A stretch of DNA of 64,000 bases from JAJDTT01 sp022827025 (GTDB lineage Bacteria; Acidobacteriota; UBA6911; RPQK01; JAJDTT01). A program made the translations under genes and the position numbers. Positions 8,931-17,638 of the stretch are shown in pieces; the first letter of the stretch is position 1, and every line of letters starts with the position of its first letter. Where the stretch lies: positions 558,001 through 622,000 of the forward strand of contig OZ241897.1 of assembly GCA_965203535.1 (NCBI GenBank), read 5' to 3'. Below the pieces are notes generated by a model. That model saw only the letters and a program-made list of their open reading frames with translations. It had not been told where the DNA came from and did no database searches.

Positions 8931-9824
8931 ATGAATCAGCTTCGAGGAACGCTCAAAGGCGTGGTGACCGCGCTGGGGACACCGCTGGACCGGAACGAGG
9001 ACCTCCACGAGAAGGGCATGAGAAAGCAGATCCGGATGCAGTTGGCCGCCGGCGTGGACGGCCTGCTGGTATTGGGGTCCATGGGCTGCATGCAGATGCT
9101 CAAGGACGAGGTCTTCGTGGAGGCGATGGAGGTGGCCATCGACGAAGTGAGGGGCGCCGTGCCCGTCATCGTGGGCTGCGGCGACACCAGCACGGAGCGG
9201 ACTCTGGCGCGAATCCGGCTCGCCGAGAACTACCCGCTGACCGGGGTGGCCCTGATTCCCCCCTTCATCTTCCGCTTCAGTCAGGCGGAGCTCCACGAGT
9301 ACTTCACCGGCGTGGCTTCCCGGACCAGCCTCCCGGTCTACCCGTACGACAATCCGGCGCTGACCGGACATTCCCTGGAGCACGAGCTGGTCCGGAAGTT
9401 GGCCGGGCACTCCAACATCGTGGGACTGAAGGCGTCCGGAGACTTCCTGACGTTTCGCCAATCGGCGGAGCACTTTCGGGACTCGGACTTTGCCGTTCTC
9501 TCCGGTCACACCACCTTCTTCGACCTGGCTCTGCAACTGGGAGCCCAGGGAATCATCGAGGGGCTTTTCGCACTGGCGCCCGAGTTCGGAGTCGAGATCT
9601 ACCGAAGCTTCCGTGAGGGAGACCTGGAAGGGTGCGCCGCGACCCAGAGGAAGCTGCTCCGATTGCGGGAAGTCGTGGCCTACGACTCGGTCTTCGCCGG
9701 TTTCACCTCCGCCATGAACCTCAGGGGCGTCCCGGGGAACTTCACTCCCCTGCCCTTCGCTCAGCCGACACGGCGGGGCCGCGAGCAGGTGGAGGCGGTG
9801 CTGCGGCGGCTGGAGTTACTCTAG
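8931..9824 (+). CDS. Dihydrodipicolinate synthase family aldolase (copy 2)
   Basis: 297 aa, paralogous to the preceding gene but clearly diverged. GAGGAG at 8922-8927 gives an ideal ribosome site for the ATG at 8931. The catalytic Tyr is in LPVYPYDNPALTG and the Schiff-base Lys in NIVGLKASGDF. The usual TTGE substrate loop is replaced by VLGSMGCMQML, so substrate preference probably differs from copy 1. Tandem divergent copies may form a heteromer or act on successive intermediates. The TAG stop overlaps the start of an inverted-repeat element. Confidence 0.9.
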   Translation: MNQLRGTLKGVVTALGTPLDRNEDLHEKGMRKQIRMQLAAGVDGLLVLGSMGCMQMLKDEVFVEAMEVAIDEVRGAVPVIVGCGDTSTERTLARIRLAENYPLTGVALIPPFIFRFSQAELHEYFTGVASRTSLPVYPYDNPALTGHSLEHELVRKLAGHSNIVGLKASGDFLTFRQSAEHFRDSDFAVLSGHTTFFDLALQLGAQGIIEGLFALAPEFGVEIYRSFREGDLEGCAATQRKLLRLREVVAYDSVFAGFTSAMNLRGVPGNFTPLPFAQPTRRGREQVEAVLRRLELL

Positions 9825-9940
9825 TGCGGTGTCCCGCAAATACAAGTAGCTGGACGCACCAGTTTAGAAAGGGGTGCCCCTACGGGTTCGAATCCGCGGC
9901 TGGACCCGTTCCGAATACATGAATTTTCGGGACAGCACTC
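9823..9940. repeat. MITE-like inverted-repeat element
   Basis: 118 bp bounded by imperfect inverted ends: AGTGCGGTGTCCCGCAAATA at 9823 onward and, read on the other strand from 9939, AGTGCTGTCCCGAAAATTCA. Inside is a half unit of the GGGGTGCCCCTACG family (9870-9884). It fills the space between two convergent genes and has no coding capacity. Confidence 0.6.
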
Positions 9941-9949
9941 TGTGCCGGT

Positions 9950-10711
9950 TCATTCCCGGACGGCCGAAAGGAAAGCCGTCGCCTGGGCCCGGACCATGCC
10001 GGTGGCCTCTCCGAACGACAGGAAGTGAAATCCCCGGTCGATCCAGAAGCGGCCCTGCTCCAGCGTTCCCACCACCATGCCGCAAGGCTTCCCGGCAGCT
10101 TCGGCTCCCTTCAGCACCCGTAGAATGGCGTCGACCACCACCGGATGGTCCCACTCTCCGCAGTGTCCCAGATTGAGGGAGAGATCATAGGGACCCAGCA
10201 TCACCGCGTCGATCCAGTCGCGGGCGGCCAGTCCCGGCAGGGCCTCGATGCCCCGGGGAGTCTCCACCTGGAAACAGACGAAGAAGTCGTCCTCCACCTC
10301 CTGCCAGCCTCTCAGATCGAGACTTCGGGTGCGCATCACGGAGGGACCTCCCGGCCCGCGGCGTCCCCGGGGCGGGACGAAGATGGCGCTCTTGACCGTC
10401 TCGAGCTGCTCCTCCCTCTCGGTCCAGGGAATCATGAATCCGGACGGACCCATGTCGGCGTAGCGGCGCAGCAGGTGATAGACGCTGTCCTCGGGACGCA
10501 GGATCAGGGGCAGGTCCAGCAGCCGGGCCGTGCGGCACAGCTCTTCCGCCTTGGCCAGGTCGGCGGCGCCGTGCTCCATGTCCAGGAACACGAAGTCCAT
10601 GCCCACCTGCTTGTAGATCTCCAGGTATCCGGCCCAGAAGTCGAAGGTCATGAGCGTCCCCACCACCAACTCTCCCCGGGCCAGCTTCTGCTTCAGGGAA
10701 GCATTGACCAT
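9950..10711 (-). CDS. HpcH/HpaI aldolase/citrate lyase family protein
   Basis: 253 aa class II, metal-dependent aldolase of the 2-keto-3-deoxy-acid type. Start ATG at 10711, one base after the cupin stop (TGACATG), showing translational coupling. Motifs: FVFLDMEHGAADL (metal-ligand Glu and acid/base His region), GPSGFMIPWTE, and VMLGPYDLSLNLGHCGEW, the diagnostic GPxDLSxxLG loop. It cleaves or forms 2-keto-3-deoxy compounds to pyruvate plus an aldehyde; the exact substrate is unknown. Together with the cupin it converges on the DapA pair. Confidence 0.92.
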   Translation of the reverse strand: MVNASLKQKLARGELVVGTLMTFDFWAGYLEIYKQVGMDFVFLDMEHGAADLAKAEELCRTARLLDLPLILRPEDSVYHLLRRYADMGPSGFMIPWTEREEQLETVKSAIFVPPRGRRGPGGPSVMRTRSLDLRGWQEVEDDFFVCFQVETPRGIEALPGLAARDWIDAVMLGPYDLSLNLGHCGEWDHPVVVDAILRVLKGAEAAGKPCGMVVGTLEQGRFWIDRGFHFLSFGEATGMVRAQATAFLSAVRE

Positions 10712-10712
10712 G

Positions 10713-11048
10713 TCAGGAGTCCTTGTACTCTTCCCGCACCGGATAGAAGACCTCCACGACCTCCGAATCCGCCTGCACCTGGCAGCCGTGGAACTTGTAG
10801 GGATCGAAGACGTAGGAATCGCCCCCTTCGGCCAGGAACGTATCCGAGTCGTCCTTGCCCACGAACTTGAGGGATCCGCTGACCACGTATCCCACCTGGC
10901 TGGCCCGATGGTTGTGCAGGGGGATGGTGGCCCCTTTGGACATGGAAAAGTGGCAGAGCATGACCTCCTCGTTGTAGGCGAGCGTCTTGCGCAGAATTCC
11001 CGGAAATCCTTCGTCTCCCAGAACGTCTTCAACCGAATGCTTCTTCAT
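10713..11048 (-). CDS. Cupin domain-containing protein
   Basis: 111 aa single-domain cupin. The first metal motif is IPLHNHRASQVGYVVSGSL (two His) and the second is about YKFHGCQV with SYVFDPY before it. Small cupins like this often act as isomerases or sensors of sugar-like acids. Directly upstream of, and coupled to, the HpcH aldolase, so it probably serves the same pathway. About 80 nt downstream of the SDR gene on the same strand. Confidence 0.85.
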   Translation of the reverse strand: MKKHSVEDVLGDEGFPGILRKTLAYNEEVMLCHFSMSKGATIPLHNHRASQVGYVVSGSLKFVGKDDSDTFLAEGGDSYVFDPYKFHGCQVQADSEVVEVFYPVREEYKDS

Positions 11049-11129
11049 GGATCCTCCCTCTTGCTGTCTCTGTGAGTGGTCATTCTGACGGCCGCAGATT
11101 CGCGTCCAGTCTACTACGGCTGGGCGCGC

Positions 11130-11861
11130 TCAAGCATAGCTCTGTATCGTGGGCGTGATGACGATCTCGGGAACGCAGGCGTGGGGCGGGAGTCCGGCCG
11201 CCAGCAGGACGCAGGCCGCCACATCCTCGGATCGGAGAATCCTCTCCCGCCTCTCGGCCGGTACCTGCTCCGGACGAACGTCCAGGATGGGGGTGTCCAC
11301 TTCGCCGGGAAAGATCACGGTGGAGCGGATCCCATGGACTCCCTCCTCCAGGTTGGTGGAGTGGGTCAATCCCACCATCCCATGCTTGGAGGCCACATAG
11401 GCGACTCCGGCCACTTTGGCGGCGCGTTTCCCGGCGATGGAGGAAACATTGATGATGACGCCCCCTCCCAGTTCCCGCATGCCCGGCAGGACGGCGCGGA
11501 TGCAATTGAAGGCGCCGGTCAGGTTCACCGCCACCACGTGGTCCCAATCCGAAGGTTCGATATTCGCCAGACCTCTCACCACCGTGTTGATCCCGGCGTT
11601 GTTCACCAGCAGGCTCACGGCTCCCAACCGCTCCCGGATCCGTTCGAATACGCCGGCGACCTGCGTCCGGGACGAGACGTCGCACGAACAGGCCAGGACC
11701 CGGTCTCCCGGCAACTGAGCCGCGACATCCAGAAGTTTTTCCTCGCGCCGCCCGAGCAGAGCCACCGCTGCGCCCTCACGGGCAAACGCCTCGGCCACGG
11801 CCCGGCCGATGCCCGTGCCCGCCCCGGTGACCGCCGCCACTTGATTTTCCAGAATACTCAT
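11130..11861 (-). CDS. SDR family oxidoreductase
   Basis: 243 aa from the ATG at 11861, preceded on the minus strand by GGAGGGAG. Classical short-chain dehydrogenase: TGAGTGIG cofactor loop, NNAG, the catalytic Ser in NVSSIAGK and YVASK (Tyr, Lys), with SDVxS-like DVSSRTQ ahead. Arg residues after the cofactor loop (LGRREEKL) hint at NADP, but this is weak evidence. It probably oxidises or reduces a hydroxy/keto intermediate for the neighbouring aldolases. A longer upstream start would add 16 residues and is less likely. Confidence 0.93.
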   Translation of the reverse strand: MSILENQVAAVTGAGTGIGRAVAEAFAREGAAVALLGRREEKLLDVAAQLPGDRVLACSCDVSSRTQVAGVFERIRERLGAVSLLVNNAGINTVVRGLANIEPSDWDHVVAVNLTGAFNCIRAVLPGMRELGGGVIINVSSIAGKRAAKVAGVAYVASKHGMVGLTHSTNLEEGVHGIRSTVIFPGEVDTPILDVRPEQVPAERRERILRSEDVAACVLLAAGLPPHACVPEIVITPTIQSYA

Positions 11862-11913
11862 CGACCATCTCCCTCCGTGGGCGCGAAACCAATCACGATT
11901 CCACGGCAAAATC

Positions 11914-11940
11914 CATGTTTCTCATGTTTCTCATGTTTCC
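11914..11940. repeat. Triplicated 9-bp repeat CATGTTTCT
   Basis: CATGTTTCT occurs three times in tandem (last unit with a C end) upstream of the SDR gene and upstream of the divergent CehA/McbA gene. Likely a small slippage repeat. Confidence 0.75.
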
Positions 11941-11967
11941 TTCTTGAAGTCCCGTTCAGCGGACCTC

Positions 11968-12004
11968 ACAGTCCGTGGCGACCTTCACCACGGACTGTTA
12001 ACCT
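11968..12004 (+). repeat. CACGGACTGTTA repeat, copy 1 (promoter-like leader repeat)
   Basis: Palindrome ACAGTCCGTGG-cgacctt-CACCACGGACTGT, followed by TGTTAACCT (11996-12004), an extended -10-like string. The downstream start codon is only 17 nt after this string. Same family as copies at 27307, 49697 and 53814; all point at a start codon. In this copy a promoter reading leaves very little leader, so an RNA-level role is also possible. Confidence 0.65.
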
Positions 12005-12021
12005 CGGGGTGGAGGATAACC

Positions 12022-13563
12022 TTGAAAAAGCTCTCAACCAAGTTCCTGCTTCGAGTCTCTTTCCTGATGGCTGGCGCAGCTTGCTGGTTATTCCTGCAGG
12101 ATCCGGGCAGCACCTTCTCTTCGCACGATCAGGGGCCCGACCCGGACGAGCGTTTCGTCCTGGAGACGGGTCACCCGGTGGGCGAACTTTCGTTCGAGGT
12201 TCTCGAGGACCTGACCGGCGTCCACCTCCCCTCCCGGCTCTACTTCGCCCACGCCGACGGGCGGCCGGAAACGCCCGTGGTCGGACGCTTCGAGAACTTC
12301 CTGGTGACCGCTTCCGGGCATGAGTTGAAGACCATTCCGGTGGGCCGGTACGACGTCTACGTGAGCCGCGGATTCGAATATACGCTGGACCATCAGGAGG
12401 TGGAGATCCTGGAAGGGAAACGGACCCACTTCACCTCCACCCTCTCCCGGGCCATCGACACCAGCGGCTTCATCTCGTCGGACTTCCACCTGCATCTCCA
12501 GTTCGCCATGCGGGACGGCGCCATCGTTTCGGCCGCGGCCGGACTGGACCTGCTCACCGCGACCGATCACAACATCCTCAAGGACTACTCCCCCTACATC
12601 GAGGATCTGAACCTGGGGCGCTTCATGTCCTCGGTGGTGGGATCGGAGATCGACACGGCATTCGGCCACTTCAACAGCTTCCCCATGTCGCTGAACCGGT
12701 GGCAGGAAAGATCCTATCGCTACTCCATTCTCACTCCCGGAGAATTCCTCCGCCTGATGCGGCAGAACCCGGGGGACGAGATCGTCCAGATCAACCATCC
12801 CCGGTACGACGCGGCCACGGGAGGCTACTACAACACCCGGCTCAACCGGGACACCGGAGAGATCGAGTATCCCTTCTTCGAAACCGGCTTCAATCAGGTC
12901 GAGGTCTACAACGCCCTCACCGTAATGGAGGACCGGGAGAATCCACATTTCGGCCGGAACCACAAACTGGACCAGAATCTGAAGGACTGGTACAGCCTGC
13001 TCAACCGGGGGATCGCCATCACCGGCGTGGGCAACACCGATGCTCACCGGTACCCCAGCGAGTTGCCCGGATATCCTCGCAACTACGTCCTCTCGGACAC
13101 GGACAATCCCTGGGAGATCGATCCCTACGAGGTGGTCGACGCCTTGAAGCGAGGCGAGTCATCCGCTTCTCTGGGACCTTTCATCCGCTTCACCATCGAC
13201 GACGGCGTCCAGATGGGCTCCACCCACACCGCCCGGGACGGGTCGGTAATGCTGCACGTCAACGTCCAGAGGGCGCCCTGGATTCCGCTGGACCGGGTGG
13301 AGATCGTGGCCAACGGCAAGGTGCTCAAGACGCTCTCGACCCTCGAGGCGGAGGAGGGCACCCAGCACCATTGGGACATCGAGTTCAAGGCCGACCAGGA
13401 CACCTGGATTCTGGTGCTGGCCACCTCCGACCGCCGTTGGGAGACGCCCTTCTCCCACTTCAGTTCGTTCGCGTTCACCAATCCCATCTGGGTGGATTTC
13501 GACGGGAACGGGTATTTCGATCCTCCCAACCCCGGCTATCCCGCCAACGAGACGGCGGAGTAG
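12022..13563 (+). CDS. CehA/McbA family metallohydrolase, secreted (second copy)
   Basis: 513 aa. Start chosen at TTG 12022 because GGAGG lies at 12011-12015 and the signal peptide (KKLSTKFLLRVSFLMAGAAC) follows at once; an earlier in-frame TTG would translate the repeat at 11968. The Cys in AAC could also serve as a lipobox residue. Domain order: N-terminal beta-rich domain with PVGRYDVYVSRGFEY, PHP-type active site with SDFHLHLQ, LLTATDHN, VVGSEIDTAFGHFNSFP and GVGNTDAHRYP, then a C-terminal beta domain. Unlike the copy at 3628 it keeps the TDHN motif. Likely a periplasmic esterase, amidase or phosphoesterase with unknown substrate. Confidence 0.87.
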   Translation: MKKLSTKFLLRVSFLMAGAACWLFLQDPGSTFSSHDQGPDPDERFVLETGHPVGELSFEVLEDLTGVHLPSRLYFAHADGRPETPVVGRFENFLVTASGHELKTIPVGRYDVYVSRGFEYTLDHQEVEILEGKRTHFTSTLSRAIDTSGFISSDFHLHLQFAMRDGAIVSAAAGLDLLTATDHNILKDYSPYIEDLNLGRFMSSVVGSEIDTAFGHFNSFPMSLNRWQERSYRYSILTPGEFLRLMRQNPGDEIVQINHPRYDAATGGYYNTRLNRDTGEIEYPFFETGFNQVEVYNALTVMEDRENPHFGRNHKLDQNLKDWYSLLNRGIAITGVGNTDAHRYPSELPGYPRNYVLSDTDNPWEIDPYEVVDALKRGESSASLGPFIRFTIDDGVQMGSTHTARDGSVMLHVNVQRAPWIPLDRVEIVANGKVLKTLSTLEAEEGTQHHWDIEFKADQDTWILVLATSDRRWETPFSHFSSFAFTNPIWVDFDGNGYFDPPNPGYPANETAE

Positions 13564-13647
13564 AGGAATCCGACGGGACCGGCCTCGACGGATCTACTCG
13601 AGTTCTTCACCCGGATTGGTGCGGGGTGGTCCGGAGGTCGGCAGCCC

Positions 13648-15081
13648 CTACTCCGGCTCCGGGGGTTGGATCTCTTTGGTCAGGCCGGCGGCGACCTTCT
13701 GCGCTTCCGAGACCTGATCATCGGACATCCTGGGGCTGAGCCAGTTCTTGGTCCGGGTCGCGTTCTCGTTGCCGTTCTCCGCAGACAGGATAATCCAGGC
13801 GTAGGCCTGAACTTCGTTCTTCGGCACCCCCCAACCATTGGCGTACATGAGACCCAGGTTGTTTTGGGCCCGGGCCTCTCCCTGCCGTGCGGCTTTCCGG
13901 TACCACATCACGGCTTCGCGATCGTCCTCGGGAACGCCCCAGCCATTGGCGTATCTGAACCCGAGGTTGTATTGTGCGCCGGCGTCTCCCCGTTCAGCGG
14001 CCCGCCGAAACCACTTGAGGGCCTCGCCGGCGTCCGCCTGCACGCCCCGGCCATCGGCGTACATGTCGCCCAGACTGAATTGAGCGCCGGCCTCTCCCTG
14101 TTCGGCGGCCTGCCGATACCACTTCGCGGCTTCGCCCACATCTTTGGGCACTCCCCGGCCCGAGGCGTACATGTCGCCCAGGTTGTACTGGGCGCCGGCG
14201 TCTCCCTGTTCGGCGGCCTTCCGATACCAGTTCACGGCTTCCTGGTCGTCCTTCGATAAGCCGCGGCCGCTGGCGTACATGACGCCCAGGTTTTTCTGAG
14301 CGCGGGCCTGTCCCTTCTCGGCGGAACTCCGATACCACTTGACCGCCTCCGCGACATCCTCCGGCACGCCCCGGCCTTCCGAGTACATGTCGCCCAGGAA
14401 CAGTTGCGCGCGGGCGTGGCCCTGCTCGGCAGCCATCCGGTACCACTTCGCGGCCTCGGCGGCGTCCTCCGGTACGTCCCAACCGTTGGCGTACCGGAAC
14501 CCAAGGTTATATTGGGCCCGGGCGTCTCCCTGCTCCGCCGCCTTCAGATACCACTTCACCGCCTCGTCCGGGTCCTTCGGCACTCCCCGGCCGATGACGT
14601 ACATGACGCCCAGGTTGTATTGCGCGCGGCCATGGCCCTGCTCGGCGGCTTTCCGGTACCACTTCGCGGCCTCCCCGGCGTCCTTCAGCACACCCCGGCC
14701 GTCGGCATACCTGACGCCGATGTTGTACTGGGCGCGGGCGTCTCCCTGGTCCGCCGCCTTCAGGTACCACTTTGCGGCCTCGGCGGCATCCCTCGGGACG
14801 CCGCGGCCCGTGACGTACATGACGCCCAGGTTGTATTGCGCCAGAGCGTCTCCCTGTTCGGCCGCTCTCCGATACCACTTCGCGGCCTCCTCAGGGTCCC
14901 TCGGCACTCCCCGGCCCGTGGCGTATCTGAAGCCCAGGTTGAACTGAGCGCTGACGTCTCCCTCTTCGGCGGCCTTGCGTATTTCTTCGACATCCTGGGC
15001 GCAGACAGGCCCGAACTGGAACGCGGTAAAAACGGCGAGGAAGACGAGCCAATGGGCAACTTGGCGCGGGCAGGTCGTCAT
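13648..15081 (-). CDS. SEL1-like repeat protein, exported, 11 repeats
   Basis: 477 aa from ATG 15081, which begins a clean signal peptide (TCPRQVAHWLVFLAVFTAFQ, cleavage after VCAQ). A longer in-frame ORF upstream runs through an intergenic hairpin repeat and is not credible. Eleven 36-residue SEL1 units follow without break, each like AEAAKWYRKAAEQGDARAQY-NLG-MYA-GRGVP-D. The DNA repeats with a 108 bp period. The last unit passes into a short C-terminal segment (LSPRMSDDQVSEAQ). SEL1 solenoids bind partner proteins; the partner here is unknown. Confidence 0.93.
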   Translation of the reverse strand: MTTCPRQVAHWLVFLAVFTAFQFGPVCAQDVEEIRKAAEEGDVSAQFNLGFRYATGRGVPRDPEEAAKWYRRAAEQGDALAQYNLGVMYVTGRGVPRDAAEAAKWYLKAADQGDARAQYNIGVRYADGRGVLKDAGEAAKWYRKAAEQGHGRAQYNLGVMYVIGRGVPKDPDEAVKWYLKAAEQGDARAQYNLGFRYANGWDVPEDAAEAAKWYRMAAEQGHARAQLFLGDMYSEGRGVPEDVAEAVKWYRSSAEKGQARAQKNLGVMYASGRGLSKDDQEAVNWYRKAAEQGDAGAQYNLGDMYASGRGVPKDVGEAAKWYRQAAEQGEAGAQFSLGDMYADGRGVQADAGEALKWFRRAAERGDAGAQYNLGFRYANGWGVPEDDREAVMWYRKAARQGEARAQNNLGLMYANGWGVPKNEVQAYAWIILSAENGNENATRTKNWLSPRMSDDQVSEAQKVAAGLTKEIQPPEPE

Positions 15082-15163
15082 TGTCGGCTTCAAATATACC
15101 GAAATCCAATCCCATTGTCCGGGGTCCTCCAACCCTTCGTCACAAAGGAGTTGGAATCCCGCA

Positions 15164-15185
15164 GGGACACCCCTTGTGGGCGCCC
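15164..15185. repeat. Intergenic hairpin repeat (GGGxxACCCCTTGTGGGxxCCC unit)
   Basis: A palindromic unit with the CCCTTGTGGG core shared with the copies at 7813 and 47743. Lies in the space upstream of the SEL1 gene. Confidence 0.65.
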
Positions 15186-15283
15186 TCTTCGGTTCGAACC
15201 AGGCCAAACCCTGGTCAACCGCCGGGACATCGCGTGGGAATAGCGGGGTGGCGCCCGGTCAATCCCGGTTGCCGGCACCGGGA

Positions 15284-15313
15284 GGGCGACCACACACAAG
15301 GGTCGCCGCTACG
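15284..15313. repeat. Intergenic hairpin repeat (GGGCGACC...GGGTCGCC, CTACG tail)
   Basis: GGGCGACC-acacacaa-GGGTCGCC followed by GCTACG, nearly the same as the unit at 7865-7890. Sits upstream of the thiC promoter. Confidence 0.7.
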
Positions 15314-15356
15314 AACCGGGCGAGAAAAATGGGGAAAATCCGCCGACGCGGGTCTC

Positions 15357-15385
15357 TTGAAAGCGCCCAGCCGCTCCGATAACAT
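15357..15385 (+). promoter_or_regulatory. Sigma-70-type promoter of thiC
   Basis: TTGAAA (15357-15362) and TAACAT (15380-15385) are separated by exactly 17 nt. Transcription would start about 15392, shortly before the TPP riboswitch. Confidence 0.6.
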
Positions 15386-15417
15386 GACTGTTTGAGTCCC
15401 GGCTTGCGGGCCCGGGA

Positions 15418-15511
15418 CCAACTTTGGGGGAGCTGAAGCCCGGCTGAGAGGATGGAGGAGATCCATCGACCCCATGAACCTGTTCGGATAATGCCGGCGT
15501 AGGGAATGTCT
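15418..15511 (+). ncRNA. TPP riboswitch (thi box)
   Basis: All core elements of the THI aptamer are readable in order: GGGGGAGC, the CTGAGAG core at about 15444-15450, a variable P3 hairpin (GATGGAGGAGATCCATC), then ACCCCATGAACCTGTTCGG, ATAATGCCGGCG and TAGGGAATGTC. It ends about 60 nt before the thiC start, so it most likely senses thiamine pyrophosphate and lowers thiC expression when thiamine is plentiful. The expression platform is not obvious; the short distance allows either translational or transcriptional control. Confidence 0.95.
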
Positions 15512-15573
15512 TTCCTCCCAATCCATTCTCCCCGCGACCTTTCCGCCAGTGGCGTTGGAACGAGGATTCTTTC

Positions 15574-17457
<1,884 letters not shown>

Positions 17458-17460
17458 CCG

Positions 17461-17481
17461 CCACGCTTCGGGAAGGCGTGG
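17461..17481 (+). terminator. Hairpin after thiC, possible terminator
   Basis: CCACGC-ttcgggaag-GCGTGG begins 3 nt after the thiC stop. There is no T-run after it, so rho-independent termination is doubtful. Confidence 0.3.
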
Positions 17482-17638
17482 TCATTCGAGGCCACCAGGT
17501 CGACTGCTTCGGCCGGGGCGGCTCCCGCTCCAGGCCGGTTCGAACGTGACCCTATGAGCCTGCGCGGCAGAAATCAATCTACTGCGAAAGCGTAGAATCG
17601 GTCCATATTCGTGCGATTTCTCGGCGAATAGAACAACT

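Noticed and set aside
9870..9905. GGTTCGAATCC string resembling a tRNA T-loop
   Set aside because: The flanking bases do not form a T-stem and no acceptor, D or anticodon arm can be drawn; it lies inside a repeat element.
13648..15081. CRISPR array suggested by regular repeats
   Set aside because: The 108 bp period encodes in-frame SEL1 units with no spacers of unique sequence.
17458..17549. Short ORF after thiC (TATLREGVVIRGHQVDCFGRGG)
   Set aside because: The frame is only open as an overlap with the thiC end and has no start site or homologous pattern I recognise.
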